Of a DNA stretch of 64,000 bases, positions 1 to 8,566 are shown one piece after another. Location of the stretch: positions 62,001 through 126,000 of the forward strand of contig JAFXCQ010000032.1 of the NCBI GenBank assembly GCA_017521425.1. Reading direction: 5' to 3'. This DNA is from Clostridia bacterium (GTDB taxonomy: Bacteria; Bacillota; Clostridia; Oscillospirales; Acutalibacteraceae). Numbering within the stretch: position 1 is the stretch's first letter; every line of letters starts with the position of its first letter. Both the position numbers and the translations under genes were made by a program. The notes under the pieces were generated by a model. That model made no database searches and had not been told where the DNA came from. It was given only the letters and a program-made list of their open reading frames with translations.

Positions 1-56
1 GCCTTCTGGGTAAAGAAAAAGCCTTCTACACGAAAACCCACTCGCCCAATTGTTTT

Positions 57-105
57 ACTAATTACTAATCGCTAACCGCTACTTGCAACTTGCACACTTG
101 CAACT
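57..105. repeat. Degenerate heptamer array (element A)
   Basis: Seven consecutive 7-nt units with slowly changing sequence: ACTAATT, ACTAATC, GCTAACC, GCTACTT, GCAACTT, GCACACT, TGCAACT. The ACTTGCA-type part resembles the array before uvrB near 29860. The left part of any larger element would lie outside the window. Positions 1-56 show no gene. Confidence 0.7.
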
Positions 106-144
106 AAATTTAACATTTCTTTAAAAATTTTTTTATGAGTTTTC

Positions 145-173
145 TTGACGAGAAAAATGCATTGTGATATATT
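145..173 (+). promoter_or_regulatory. Sigma-A-type promoter for the DMT permease gene
   Basis: A TTGACG -35 box (145-150) and a TATATT -10 box (168-173) are separated by 17 nt, about 43 nt before the permease start. This is read by consensus only. Confidence 0.55.
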
Positions 174-215
174 CTTTTTTGTAAAAAATTAAGAATTATT
201 AAGGATGTGGGAAAA

Positions 216-1118
216 ATGTGGTTTTGGTTCTCAATTGCCGCGTTACTTTGTTGGAGTGGTTCTGATTTATTCTCTAAAATTGGTTGTGCCGATGCAAGAG
301 ATAAATACAGCCATTTTAAAATGGTTACAGCAGTCGGTGTTGTAATGGGGCTTCATGCATTTTATGAAATTTTTGTTTCAGGTGTTGATTTTAATTTTAA
401 TGCAATGCTTAAATATTTACCAGTGTCATTACTCTACATAGGCTCAATGACTTTAGGTTACTTAGGCTTAAGATACATAGAGCTTTCTGTATCTTCACCA
501 ATCTGCAATTCATCAGGTGCATTAGTGGCGCTTCTTTGCATTATAAGTGGTGATGTTTTAGCAGTACCACAATATGTTGCAATTGCTCTTGTTTGCCTTG
601 GTGTTGTTGGTCTTGGTTTTGTAGAGATGAGCGAAGATGACGATTTAAGAAAGAAAAGACAAGATAAAGCAAATTACAAATATTCAAAAAGTGCTTTAGC
701 AATTGTTTTGCCTCTTCTTTACTGTCTTTTAGATGCTTTGGGAACATTTGCAGATAGTCTCGTTTTAGAAACACTCGATGAAGATGTTGCTAATGTAGCT
801 TATGAATTAACATTCTTGGTTTGCGGTGTTGCTTCATTTATTTATGTTAAATTCATAAAGAAACAAAAATACTTACCTAAAAAAGAGGGTCCGAAATATA
901 TCGGTGCTATCTTTGAAACAATCGGTCAGTTTGCTTACATTTATGCAATAGGCGATGCGGCACACGTTGCTATGTCTGCACCTATTATTTCTGCTTACTG
1001 TGCAGTATCTGTTCTTTGGGGAAGACTTTTCTTAAAAGAAAAGCTTTCCTGGAAACACTATGTAACAATTTTAGTTGCAGTTGCAGGTATTGTAATTCTC
1101 GGACTTTATGATGCATAA
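216..1118 (+). CDS. DMT/EamA-like permease
   Basis: The product is a polytopic inner-membrane protein of about 300 residues with roughly ten hydrophobic segments, in the size and pattern of drug/metabolite transporter (EamA-like) permeases. Two similar halves are separated by a charged loop near residues 145-160 (EDDDLRKKRQDK). The substrate cannot be told from sequence. I chose ATG 216 because AAGGA at 201-205 lies ten bases upstream; the alternative GTG at 207 would sit almost on that site. The gene has its own promoter and ends in a terminator shared with the convergent WYL regulator, so it is probably monocistronic. The neighbouring regulator could control it, but no operator is recognisable. 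Confidence 0.75.
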   Translation: MWFWFSIAALLCWSGSDLFSKIGCADARDKYSHFKMVTAVGVVMGLHAFYEIFVSGVDFNFNAMLKYLPVSLLYIGSMTLGYLGLRYIELSVSSPICNSSGALVALLCIISGDVLAVPQYVAIALVCLGVVGLGFVEMSEDDDLRKKRQDKANYKYSKSALAIVLPLLYCLLDALGTFADSLVLETLDEDVANVAYELTFLVCGVASFIYVKFIKKQKYLPKKEGPKYIGAIFETIGQFAYIYAIGDAAHVAMSAPIISAYCAVSVLWGRLFLKEKLSWKHYVTILVAVAGIVILGLYDA

Positions 1119-1120
1119 TT

Positions 1121-1164
1121 AAAAAATCAGGAACAAGGGGTTTTAGCCTTGTTCCTGATTTTTT
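1121..1164. terminator. Bidirectional intrinsic terminator
   Basis: A perfect 18-bp stem (1121-1138 with 1147-1164) encloses an 8-nt loop. An A-run on one side and a T-run on the other allow it to act on both strands. It separates the convergent permease and WYL regulator genes and touches the last codon of the regulator. Confidence 0.85.
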
Positions 1165-2164
1165 ATTTGTATAATTCTGATATTTCTTGCGCTTTTTTCT
1201 TTATTTCATAAATCAAATCATTTGGTGATTTTACTTTTACTCTTGGGCCGAATTGTAAAATCCAGGCAATAAGTCCCTCGCTGACTGCGGCATTTGTTTT
1301 TAAGATAAAAGAATTTTCGTCGTTTTTTTGTATTTTGACAGATTTACCGAAACGGTCCATCATAACATCGAGCAACTCATTATTGCATATAAGCTGAATT
1401 GGCTTTGGTTCACCGCTGAACATATTGAAGGATTTGTTAGCATAATCTGCGGCATCAAATTTATTTGTGTAGTTTGAAACCTCTGAAAAATGACGGGATT
1501 TTTCAGTTGTAGTTGAAACGGATTTTATTCTGTCAATTCTTACGTGCATCAGGTTGTCATATTTTTCATTATTGCATATTAAATAATAACTGTCGTTTGA
1601 CCATATAAGTGCATAGGGGCTAACCTTATGTGTTTTTTCTTCTGTTGCGGTTTTGAATTCTTCAGTTATCTTTCTTTTCTGGTAAACTATATTCACTTTA
1701 AGATTTTTGTTAATCGCTTTGTCTAATTCGCTTATAGTGTAATAAATTCTTTCGTTAGATGTTTTTGGCCTTTTTTCAACATATACTTGTGAATGAAGGA
1801 TTTTAGATTGTTTTTCTGAAAGAAAGCTTTCAAGTTTCTCTACAAGCTCTGCGGTTTTGTTTGCAGAGATAAAATTAGCTGCCTGGATAGCGTCAGAAAT
1901 AAGTCTTATTTCTGCTTCCTGAAATTTTCTTTCACCTAAAAAGTAACCTGCATTACCTTTTTCGGTAGATTTTATAATATCGTAACCAAATTCTCTTAAA
2001 ACATCTATATCTTTATAAATGGATTTTCTCTCTGCAGAAATTCCCTCGTTCTGCAATTTGTCGCAGATTTCGTTTGCGTTTAAAGAATGTTCTTCATCGG
2101 TATATTTCTCTAAAATATTTGCAAGAACAAGTAATTTTAATTTTGAATTTTTTACACCAGCCAT
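1163..2164 (-). CDS. WYL-domain transcriptional regulator
   Basis: A 333-residue protein with the usual YafY/WYL order: an N-terminal winged helix-turn-helix (about residues 8-70), a middle region, a WYL domain around residues 140-215 (ALIWSNDSYYLICNNE, followed by HVRIDRI), and a C-terminal WCX-like part ending in FGPRVKVKSP. WYL domains bind nucleotides or other ligands and tune DNA binding. The target is unknown. The ATG start at 2164 is supported by GAGGTG seven bases upstream. The gene is divergent from the small metalloprotease-like gene and convergent with the permease. Confidence 0.85.
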   Translation of the reverse strand: MAGVKNSKLKLLVLANILEKYTDEEHSLNANEICDKLQNEGISAERKSIYKDIDVLREFGYDIIKSTEKGNAGYFLGERKFQEAEIRLISDAIQAANFISANKTAELVEKLESFLSEKQSKILHSQVYVEKRPKTSNERIYYTISELDKAINKNLKVNIVYQKRKITEEFKTATEEKTHKVSPYALIWSNDSYYLICNNEKYDNLMHVRIDRIKSVSTTTEKSRHFSEVSNYTNKFDAADYANKSFNMFSGEPKPIQLICNNELLDVMMDRFGKSVKIQKNDENSFILKTNAAVSEGLIAWILQFGPRVKVKSPNDLIYEIKKKAQEISELYK

Positions 2165-2187
2165 AATTTAACACCTCATCCCGTTTC

Positions 2188-2216
2188 ATAATACCAAAAA
2201 TATAAATTCAAGTCAA
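2188..2216 (-). promoter_or_regulatory. Sigma-A promoter of the WYL regulator gene
   Basis: On the minus strand TTGACT (2211-2216) and TATTAT (2188-2193) are separated by 17 nt, about 24 nt before the start codon. Confidence 0.7.
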
Positions 2217-2237
2217 TAAATTATAAAAGTTGTACAA

Positions 2238-2266
2238 TTGACAACAGTTTAAATAATTGGTAAAAT
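2238..2266 (+). promoter_or_regulatory. Sigma-A promoter of the HEXXH protein gene
   Basis: A perfect TTGACA -35 (2238-2243), a 17-nt spacer and TAAAAT (2261-2266). It lies back to back with the WYL promoter. Confidence 0.75.
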
Positions 2267-2295
2267 AAAGAAAAAGGGCAGAAAGGATGGTTTTT

Positions 2296-2922
2296 ATGGT
2301 AAATGGCATTTTAGGTTATTCAACTTATTATAACAATAACGAGTCTTTAATACGCGGTGTTAATATGGCGAATGAAGCAGAAAAGGTAACACGTAATGCA
2401 ATTCCTGTAAATAAGCCTACCGACACTGCTCAGAGTAATGCTGCAAATTATGGTGGGTTCAGTAAATCAAGTCATTTTGAGGGTAGTGTTAATGGTCTTG
2501 CTAACCAGACTAAAATGAAAGTTTTAGGGGAAGATGAATTAGCATTGCTTAAAAGACCTGATGACGTAAAAACTCCACAGGAAGTTATGGAAGACAGCGA
2601 GTGTAAAACTTGTGCAGAAAGAAAATATCAGGATGGTTCAGATGACCCAGGTGTTTCATTTAAAACTGCTGCACATATTTCACCCGAACAAGCAGCTGCA
2701 AAAGTGAGAAGCCACGAGTATGAGCATGTTGTAAGAGAACAATCGAAGGCAGAAAGAGAAAATAAAGAAGTTGTAAGTCAGAGTGTAAGACTGCATACAG
2801 ATATTTGTCCTGAATGTGGCAGAACCTATGTTTCAGGTGGTGTTACAGATACAGTAACAAGAGGCAAGACAGAACAACCTGCTGAGGTGCAAAAATCAGA
2901 AAAAGCAGACATAACTGAATAA
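2296..2922 (+). CDS. Small HEXXH-motif protein, putative metalloprotease
   Basis: A soluble protein of about 208 residues without a signal peptide. The central region holds a CKTCAERKYQDGSDD segment, then HISPEQAA and RSHEYEHV, a HEXXH zinc-protease-like motif, followed by CPECGRTYVSGG, a second Cys pair. Residues 15-60 and the tail are low-complexity. Proteins with the same Cys-HEXXH-Cys order occur in many clostridia as uncharacterised putative metalloproteases; activity is not proven. Start ATG 2296 has GAAAGGA eight bases upstream; the upstream ATG at 2287 overlaps that site. The gene is monocistronic between its promoter and the terminator at 2940. Confidence 0.65.
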   Translation: MVNGILGYSTYYNNNESLIRGVNMANEAEKVTRNAIPVNKPTDTAQSNAANYGGFSKSSHFEGSVNGLANQTKMKVLGEDELALLKRPDDVKTPQEVMEDSECKTCAERKYQDGSDDPGVSFKTAAHISPEQAAAKVRSHEYEHVVREQSKAERENKEVVSQSVRLHTDICPECGRTYVSGGVTDTVTRGKTEQPAEVQKSEKADITE

Positions 2923-2939
2923 CACTTAAAAAACACTTA

Positions 2940-2974
2940 AAAACTGTTAATTGGTAAGTCCGATTAACAGTTTT
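2940..2974 (+). terminator. Intrinsic terminator after the HEXXH gene
   Basis: A 12-bp perfect stem (2940-2951 with 2963-2974) with a T-rich 3' side. Confidence 0.8.
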
Positions 2975-2978
2975 CTTA

Positions 2979-3007
2979 TTTACAAATTTTAAAAATAGGT
3001 GTATAAT
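2979..3007 (+). promoter_or_regulatory. Promoter of the mreB-like/polA operon
   Basis: TTTACA (2979-2984), a 17-nt spacer and TATAAT (3002-3007). The -10 box lies inside the 12-nt palindrome GTATAATTATAC (3001-3012), which could be an operator. Confidence 0.6.
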
Positions 3008-3050
3008 TATACCTATATGTCCAGAAAACAACAAAAAGAATTTTGAAAGT

Positions 3051-4085
3051 GTGGTGTTACTTGTGGTAGGTCTTAAAATTGGTCTTGATATTGGTACAGG
3101 CAATGTTACTGCGGCAATTGAGGGTAAAGGTGTTGTTTTGTGCGAGCCTGCAGTTTTAGCCCTTGAAAGAGATACTGGTAAAGTGCTTGCGGCAGGTAAA
3201 GAGGCACTTAATATGACGGGCAGATGCCCTGATGCAATTAAGCTTGTTCGCCCACTTCTTTCGGGTGGTATTTCAAACCTCGAAAACAGTAAATTGCTTT
3301 TAAGAAATTTTATTGAAAGAATTTGTAAAAACAAAATTTTTAAGCCAACCGTTGCTGCTACAATGCCGGCAGGTCTTACAAATCTTGAAAAAAGAAATAT
3401 TCTTGAATGTGTTTTAAATGCGGGGGCTGGTAGAGCGGTTTTAATTGAAGAGCCACTCGCTGCGGCACTTGGTACGGGTGTTATGTTAGATAAGCCTTAT
3501 GGCACTATGATTGTGAATGTTGGTGCAGGTACAACAAGTGTTGCGGTTGTTACTATGGGTAGTGTTGCAGTTGCTAAAAGTGCTAAAATCGGCGGCAACG
3601 ATATGGATAAAAAAATCAAAGCTCATTTAAAAAACGACCGTGGTGTTGCAGTAGGTAAATTGACTGCCGAAGAATTGAAAATTATTTTAGGCGGTGCAGA
3701 AATCCGTGATGAAAGTATAGTTGCCATTTCAAAAGGTAAAGATATGACTGATGGAATGCCTATGTTTTTTGAAGTTACCGCAGAAGAAATTCACTTTGCA
3801 ATAAGAGAATGTATTGAAGAAATCTGCAAGGCGATTACAGAGGTTTTAGAGGTTACACCACCTGAATTAGTCAACGATATAACTGATGATGGTATTTTCC
3901 TTTGTGGTGGTGTTGCAAGTATGTACGGACTTGACAAATTCATTGAAAAGCAAACGGGCATTAAGGTGAAAATTCCAGGCAGAGAAACAGAAATTGCCGC
4001 TTTGGGTGCTTTAAGAACATTGGTTGAAGAAGATTATCTTTCGCAAAATGGATATCATTTTGTAACATTAGAAATTTTAGAGTGA
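3051..4085 (+). CDS. MreB-like bacterial actin
   Basis: An actin/Hsp70-fold ATPase of about 340 residues. Visible parts are phosphate loop 1 (IGLDIGTGNV), a second phosphate region (NVGAGTTSVAVV, where classical MreB has DIGGGTT), LIEEPLAAALGTG, and the adenosine motif LCGGVASMYGLD. The layout matches MreB/Mbl, whose filaments guide wall synthesis. The sequence is divergent, so a paralogue rather than the main MreB is likely. No mreC/mreD follow; instead polA, rimI and tsaD do. The start is uncertain: GTG at 3051, 3054 or 3063 are all possible, with GAAAG near 3045 as a weak ribosome site. Confidence 0.75.
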   Translation: MVLLVVGLKIGLDIGTGNVTAAIEGKGVVLCEPAVLALERDTGKVLAAGKEALNMTGRCPDAIKLVRPLLSGGISNLENSKLLLRNFIERICKNKIFKPTVAATMPAGLTNLEKRNILECVLNAGAGRAVLIEEPLAAALGTGVMLDKPYGTMIVNVGAGTTSVAVVTMGSVAVAKSAKIGGNDMDKKIKAHLKNDRGVAVGKLTAEELKIILGGAEIRDESIVAISKGKDMTDGMPMFFEVTAEEIHFAIRECIEEICKAITEVLEVTPPELVNDITDDGIFLCGGVASMYGLDKFIEKQTGIKVKIPGRETEIAALGALRTLVEEDYLSQNGYHFVTLEILE

Positions 4086-4097
4086 GTGTGCTTGATT

Positions 4098-6716
4098 ATG
4101 AAATTACTTGTTATTGACGGAAACTCAATATTAAACAGAGCATATTACGGTGTAAGATTGCTTTCTACAAAAGATGGCAGATTTACAAACGGTATTTATG
4201 GTTTTTTAAATATTTTTCTTTCACTACTTTCAAACTATGAGCCTGATTCAGTTGCAATAGCATTTGACTTAAAAGCACCGACTTTCCGTCATAAAATGTA
4301 TTCTGATTATAAAGCAGGCAGAAAACCTGCACCAAGAGAATTAGTTGAACAGTTTGCACCTTTAAAAGAGTTGCTCACAACATTAGGTTATACAGTTGTT
4401 GAAAAAGAAGGTTATGAAGCGGATGATATTTTAGGTACACTTTCTGCTTCTTGTAAAGATAATGATTTTTGTTATATTGCAACAGGTGACAGAGATTCTT
4501 TGCAGTTAGTCAAAGAAAATGTAAATGTAGTTTTAGCATCAACTAAAGCAGGTCAGCCTGTTTCAACTGTTTATGATATAGAAAAAATTAAAGAAGAATA
4601 TCTTGTTACACCAAAACAACTCATAGATATTAAAGCGATTCAGGGCGATTCATCTGACAATATCCCGGGTGTTGCAGGTATTGGTCCAAAAGGTGCAATA
4701 GAGTTAATAAGTAAATTCCAGTCTATTGAAAACATTTATGATAATTTAGAAAAACTCGATATTAAAGCAGGTACAAAGGTCAAGCTTGAAACATCAAAAG
4801 AGAGTGCAATTCTTAGTAAAGAGTTAGGTACAATTTGTCTCGAAGCACCAATCAGCACAAATTTAGAAGATTATAAAATAAAATCACCCGACAAAGAAAA
4901 AGCGAAAAGACTTTTTGCATCTTTAGAGATGTTCAAGCATATAAAACGATTTAATTTAGATGAAGAAGATAATAAATCGGATATGGCAACACCCTCAAAA
5001 GAAATAGATGTGTTTGTTGTAGATGATTATGTTGCTTTTTTAGATGACCTTAAAAATATTGGCAAGGCATATTTCATTACAAAGTACAATGATGGTGGAA
5101 TTGAATATATCTTTTTTATGACCACAAAGGGTGTTGCCATAGCAGAGAATAATGACTTTATGTTTATGTCATTCGCACAGGAATTTTTACGGAATGAAAA
5201 AATAGAAAAATATACCGACAACGCAAAGCATTTGTTTGCATTTTGTGAAGTTAATGGCTTCAATGCAGAAAACATAAAGCTTGACACATCATTGGCGGGT
5301 TACCTTCTTAATCCTAATTCTTCAGATTATAGCATTTCTGCTTTGAGTGAGGTTTATGGTCTTGAAAAAATCAAGGTTAAGGCAAATGACGATATTATCT
5401 CTATTTACGAAGATGAAAAAGAGTATATAAAAAGTGCCGCAGTAATTGAATCGCTTTCACTAAAGCTTATGAGCGCAATTACTGAAAACAGTCAGGAAAA
5501 ATTGCTTTACGAAATAGAAATTCCGCTTGCAAGAGTGCTGGCATCAATGGAGCGCGAAGGCTTTTCAGTTGATAAAGAGGGAATTGTTTCTTATGGTGAA
5601 AAATTAGCGGATGTTATTTCGGTTAAGTTAGGTAATATTTACGCTCTTGCAGGGTGCGAATTTAATGTTAATTCACCAAAGCAATTGGGTGAGGTGCTTT
5701 TCTCAGAAGACAAACTTAACTTGCCACACCAGAAGAAAACAAAAAGCGGTTATTCAACAAATGCAGAGGTTCTTGAGTTCTTAAAGGATAAACACCCTAT
5801 AATTCCTGAGATTTTAGAGTACAGAACACTTGCAAAATTAAAGTCAACATATTGTGACGGACTTTTAAAGGTTATTGATAATGATGGCAGAATTCATTCT
5901 ACATTAAATCAGACAGAAACAAGAACCGGCAGAATTTCTTCAACAGAGCCCAATCTTCAGAATATTCCAGTAAGAACTGAATTGGGCAGAGAGTTGAGAA
6001 GATTTTTCAATGCAAAAGACGGTTTTGTTTTGGTTGATGCCGACTATTCGCAAATTGAACTTCGTGTGCTTGCTGCTATGGCTGAAGATGAAATGATGAA
6101 AAAGGCATTCTTAGAAAATCTTGATATTCATACTGCTACTGCGTCACAGGTTTTCTCTGTGCCAATGGACGAAGTCACAAGTGATGACAGAAGAAAAGCA
6201 AAAGCTGTAAATTTCGGTATTGTTTACGGAATTGGTGCTTTCAGTCTTTCTAATGATATTGGTACTTCGGTGCAGGAAGCAGACAGATATATAAAAGGGT
6301 ACCTTGCAAATTATTCCGGTGTTGCCGCATTTATGGAAAAATGTAAGAGCGATGCTAAGAGTAAAGGCTACGCAGAAACTGTCTTTGGCAGAAGGCGATA
6401 TTTACCGGAATTAACCTCTTCAAATGCAAATCTTCGTAATTTCGGCGAGAGAGTCTCAATGAATATGCCAATTCAGGGTACTGCGGCAGATATTATTAAA
6501 ATAGCAATGATAAAAGTGTGGGAAAGACTAAAAAAAGAAGTTCCCGAAGCACATTTGATTATGCAGGTGCACGACGAATTGATTATTGAAGCACCTGAGA
6601 ACAAAAAAGAGGAAGTTTCACTTCTTTTAAAACATGAGATGGAAAATGCGGTAACAATGAGCGTTCCTTTTATAGCGGATGTTAATTGTGGTAAAACTTG
6701 GTATGATGCAAAATGA
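4098..6716 (+). CDS. polA: DNA polymerase I
   Basis: A family A polymerase of about 872 residues for gap filling and primer removal. Domain order: 5' nuclease/flap domain (about 1-290; YEADDILGTL, DSSDNIPGVAGIGPKGA), a degenerate 3'-5' exonuclease domain (about 300-460), and the polymerase domain with motif A (DADYSQIELRVLA), motif B (RRKAKAVNFGIVYG) and motif C (QVHDELIIEAP). The usual DxE exonuclease residues are not visible, so proofreading is probably absent, as in Bacillus and Thermus Pol I. ATG 4098 is preferred over GTG 4086. The stop overlaps rimI by four bases. Confidence 0.97.
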   Translation: MKLLVIDGNSILNRAYYGVRLLSTKDGRFTNGIYGFLNIFLSLLSNYEPDSVAIAFDLKAPTFRHKMYSDYKAGRKPAPRELVEQFAPLKELLTTLGYTVVEKEGYEADDILGTLSASCKDNDFCYIATGDRDSLQLVKENVNVVLASTKAGQPVSTVYDIEKIKEEYLVTPKQLIDIKAIQGDSSDNIPGVAGIGPKGAIELISKFQSIENIYDNLEKLDIKAGTKVKLETSKESAILSKELGTICLEAPISTNLEDYKIKSPDKEKAKRLFASLEMFKHIKRFNLDEEDNKSDMATPSKEIDVFVVDDYVAFLDDLKNIGKAYFITKYNDGGIEYIFFMTTKGVAIAENNDFMFMSFAQEFLRNEKIEKYTDNAKHLFAFCEVNGFNAENIKLDTSLAGYLLNPNSSDYSISALSEVYGLEKIKVKANDDIISIYEDEKEYIKSAAVIESLSLKLMSAITENSQEKLLYEIEIPLARVLASMEREGFSVDKEGIVSYGEKLADVISVKLGNIYALAGCEFNVNSPKQLGEVLFSEDKLNLPHQKKTKSGYSTNAEVLEFLKDKHPIIPEILEYRTLAKLKSTYCDGLLKVIDNDGRIHSTLNQTETRTGRISSTEPNLQNIPVRTELGRELRRFFNAKDGFVLVDADYSQIELRVLAAMAEDEMMKKAFLENLDIHTATASQVFSVPMDEVTSDDRRKAKAVNFGIVYGIGAFSLSNDIGTSVQEADRYIKGYLANYSGVAAFMEKCKSDAKSKGYAETVFGRRRYLPELTSSNANLRNFGERVSMNMPIQGTAADIIKIAMIKVWERLKKEVPEAHLIMQVHDELIIEAPENKKEEVSLLLKHEMENAVTMSVPFIADVNCGKTWYDAK

Positions 6717-7171
6717 TTGATGATATTACAATTGAAAAAATGAACGAAACTCACCTGAAAGATTTAGTACTGCTTGAAAAACAATGTTTTTCTACACCGT
6801 GGAGCGAAAGTGCTTTAAGAACAGAGTTAGAAAAAGAAAATGCCCGTTTTTTTGTGGCAATAACTAAAAATGAAGTTTCAGGTTATATTGGTGCAAATAA
6901 TGTTTTGGGGGAAGTTTACGTTGATAATATTGCAGTTTTCTATAACTACCGTGGTTTTGGTATAGGAGAGTCACTTTTAAGACATCTTATAAAAGTATCG
7001 GAAGAAGAAAAATGTGATTTAGTTACATTGGAAGTAAGGGTAAGCAATACCCCTGCAAGAAAACTTTATGAAAAATTAGGTTTTCAGAATAAAGGTGTAC
7101 GTAAGAATTTTTACGACAAACCCAAAGAAGATGCAATAATATACACATTGACTTTAGGAGAAAGCAAATGA
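6713..7171 (+). CDS. rimI: Ribosomal-protein alanine N-acetyltransferase
   Basis: A 152-residue GNAT-fold acetyltransferase. Typical RimI features are an acidic start, EKQCFSTPWSESAL near residue 20, the acetyl-CoA loop YRGFGIGESLL, and VRVSNTPARKLYEKLGF. RimI acetylates the N-terminal alanine of S18. Its ATG overlaps the polA stop in ATGA and its own stop overlaps tsaD the same way, so the genes are translationally coupled. In many bacteria rimI sits in tsaE-tsaB-rimI-tsaD; here tsaE and tsaB are absent and must be elsewhere if present. Confidence 0.92.
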   Translation: MIDDITIEKMNETHLKDLVLLEKQCFSTPWSESALRTELEKENARFFVAITKNEVSGYIGANNVLGEVYVDNIAVFYNYRGFGIGESLLRHLIKVSEEEKCDLVTLEVRVSNTPARKLYEKLGFQNKGVRKNFYDKPKEDAIIYTLTLGESK

Positions 7172-8178
7172 AAGTTTTAAGTATAGAGAGTTCTTGTGAT
7201 GAAACTGCAGCAGCAGTAGTTGAAGATGGAAGAAAAGTTCTTTCAAATATTGTTGCAAGTCAGGTTGAAGAACATAAAATTTATGGTGGTGTTGTTCCTG
7301 AAATAGCATCGCGACGTCACGTTGAAGCAATAAGTGGCGTTGTAAAAAATGCTTTAACAGAAGCGAACTGTACATTGAATGATATTGATGCTATTGCAGT
7401 AACTTATGCACCGGGGCTTATTGGAGCACTTTTAGTTGGAGTCAATTATGCAAAAGGTATTTCTTTTGCAACAGGTAAACCGCTTGTGCCTGTTCACCAT
7501 TTAAGGTCGCATATAGCGGCTAACTACCTTACTGATGAAGAATTGAAACCACCATTTTTAGCACTTGTAGTGTCGGGTGGTCACAGTCATATTGTTAATG
7601 TTAAAAGCTATACAGAATTTGAGGTTATAGGCAGAACTCGCGATGATGCCGCAGGCGAAGCAATGGATAAAGCCGCAAGAACTGTCGGGCTTCCATATCC
7701 TGGTGGTGTTAATCTTGATAAGATTTCTGTTAAAGGTGATGAAAATAAATATAAATTCCCTGTGCCACAGCTTTCGACTGGTAAATACGACTTCAGCTTT
7801 TCAGGGCTTAAAACATTTGCAGTTAATTTGGTACATAACGCATCACAAAAGGGTGAAGAAGTAAAGCCTGAGGATTTGGGTGCATCATTTATAAAAACTG
7901 TTACAGATATACTTACAAAAAATACTATTTCTGCGGCTAAAGATAATAATGTAAAACAAATTGTTTTAGCGGGCGGTGTTTCTGCTAACTCAAGGCTTCG
8001 TAAAAAAATGGCGGAAGAGTGCGAGAAAAATGGCTTTAGACTTTATATGCCAGAGCTTAAATATTGTGGTGATAATGCCGCGATGGTAGGCGCACAGGGG
8101 TACTACGAGTTTTTGAGTGGAAAAAGAGCAGACCTCGACCTTAACGCAGTTGCGTCAATGCCGATTACGGAGGAGTAG
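7168..8178 (+). CDS. tsaD: tRNA N6-threonylcarbamoyladenosine transferase TsaD
   Basis: A 336-residue ASKHA-fold protein that transfers the threonylcarbamoyl group to A37 of ANN-decoding tRNAs, acting with TsaB and TsaE. Visible motifs: the starting IESSCDETAAAVV, the metal-binding VHHLRSHIAANYL (HxxxH), VVSGGHSHIV, GEAMDKAARTVGLPYPGG, and GGVSANSRLR near the C-terminus. Length is standard. It is the last gene of the operon. Confidence 0.96.
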   Translation: MKVLSIESSCDETAAAVVEDGRKVLSNIVASQVEEHKIYGGVVPEIASRRHVEAISGVVKNALTEANCTLNDIDAIAVTYAPGLIGALLVGVNYAKGISFATGKPLVPVHHLRSHIAANYLTDEELKPPFLALVVSGGHSHIVNVKSYTEFEVIGRTRDDAAGEAMDKAARTVGLPYPGGVNLDKISVKGDENKYKFPVPQLSTGKYDFSFSGLKTFAVNLVHNASQKGEEVKPEDLGASFIKTVTDILTKNTISAAKDNNVKQIVLAGGVSANSRLRKKMAEECEKNGFRLYMPELKYCGDNAAMVGAQGYYEFLSGKRADLDLNAVASMPITEE

Positions 8179-8223
8179 GATTCCTGTTCACTGTTTTTGC
8201 TTTGTGTATTATAAAATAAATAC

Positions 8224-8301
8224 ACTTTTAGTTTAATAAAATCAAAAGAAAGTGCAAAAAAATGTCATTTTTAGTCAAAAATACATCATTTAACTAAAAG
8301 T
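8224..8301. repeat. Inverted repeat upstream of the candidate RNA
   Basis: ACTTTTAGTT (8224-8233) is repeated inverted as AACTAAAAGT (about 8292-8301) in an AT-rich gap without an open frame. It may be an operator or weak hairpin; no regulator can be assigned. Confidence 0.4.
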
Positions 8302-8336
8302 ACTTTTCAAAAATATTATTTGTGATAAAATATAAA

Positions 8337-8490
8337 TCGTTGGAACGATTATCACACCAATTGTTTCAATGGGGTTTGAGAAACCTATAGGGGGAGGAAT
8401 ATTAGTTTTTATTAATATTCCTGAAAAAACACAGAATCAGGTTTTGCAGTTTATACTGCGTTCGCTTCTTTCCTGATTCTGTATTTTTTT
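8337..8490 (+). ncRNA. Candidate structured noncoding RNA
   Basis: This occupies most of the 388-nt gap between tsaD and the next gene. A TAAAAT -10-like box near 8325 precedes CGTTGGAACG, a GGTTT-GAG-AAACC hairpin (about 8370-8382), a GGGGGAGG stretch, and a second hairpin made of AGGAATATTA and its complement (8395-8422). It ends in a terminator: 11-bp stem 8431-8441 with 8472-8482, an inner GCAGT/ACTGC hairpin, and a T-run. No open frame crosses it and a separate promoter follows, so it looks like an independent RNA. I could not match it to a known family; a riboswitch or 6S-like RNA remains possible. Confidence 0.5.
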
Positions 8491-8527
8491 ATTCTTTTTT
8501 AGTGTTGAAATTTGTCGGAAAGTAAAG

Positions 8528-8533
8528 TATTAT
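8528..8533 (+). promoter_or_regulatory. -10 box for the lipoprotein gene
   Basis: TATTAT at 8528-8533 lies 17 nt after TTGAAA (8505-8510), downstream of the RNA terminator, so the lipoprotein gene has its own promoter. Confidence 0.5.
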
Positions 8534-8566
8534 AATATTCATAAAAATATTTAAAAGGTAGCATTT

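Noticed and set aside
2843..3334. Minus-strand 163-codon frame across the mreB-like start
   Set aside because: It runs through a terminator and promoter region and has no recognisable domain.
4950..5500. Active proofreading domain in Pol I
   Set aside because: The acidic metal-binding residues expected for 3'-5' exonuclease activity are not visible; this is normal for many Firmicutes and not a novelty.
8337..8490. T-box or SAM riboswitch
   Set aside because: No T-box AGGGTGGAACCGCG-like motif or SAM core was found, and the downstream gene has a separate promoter after the terminator.
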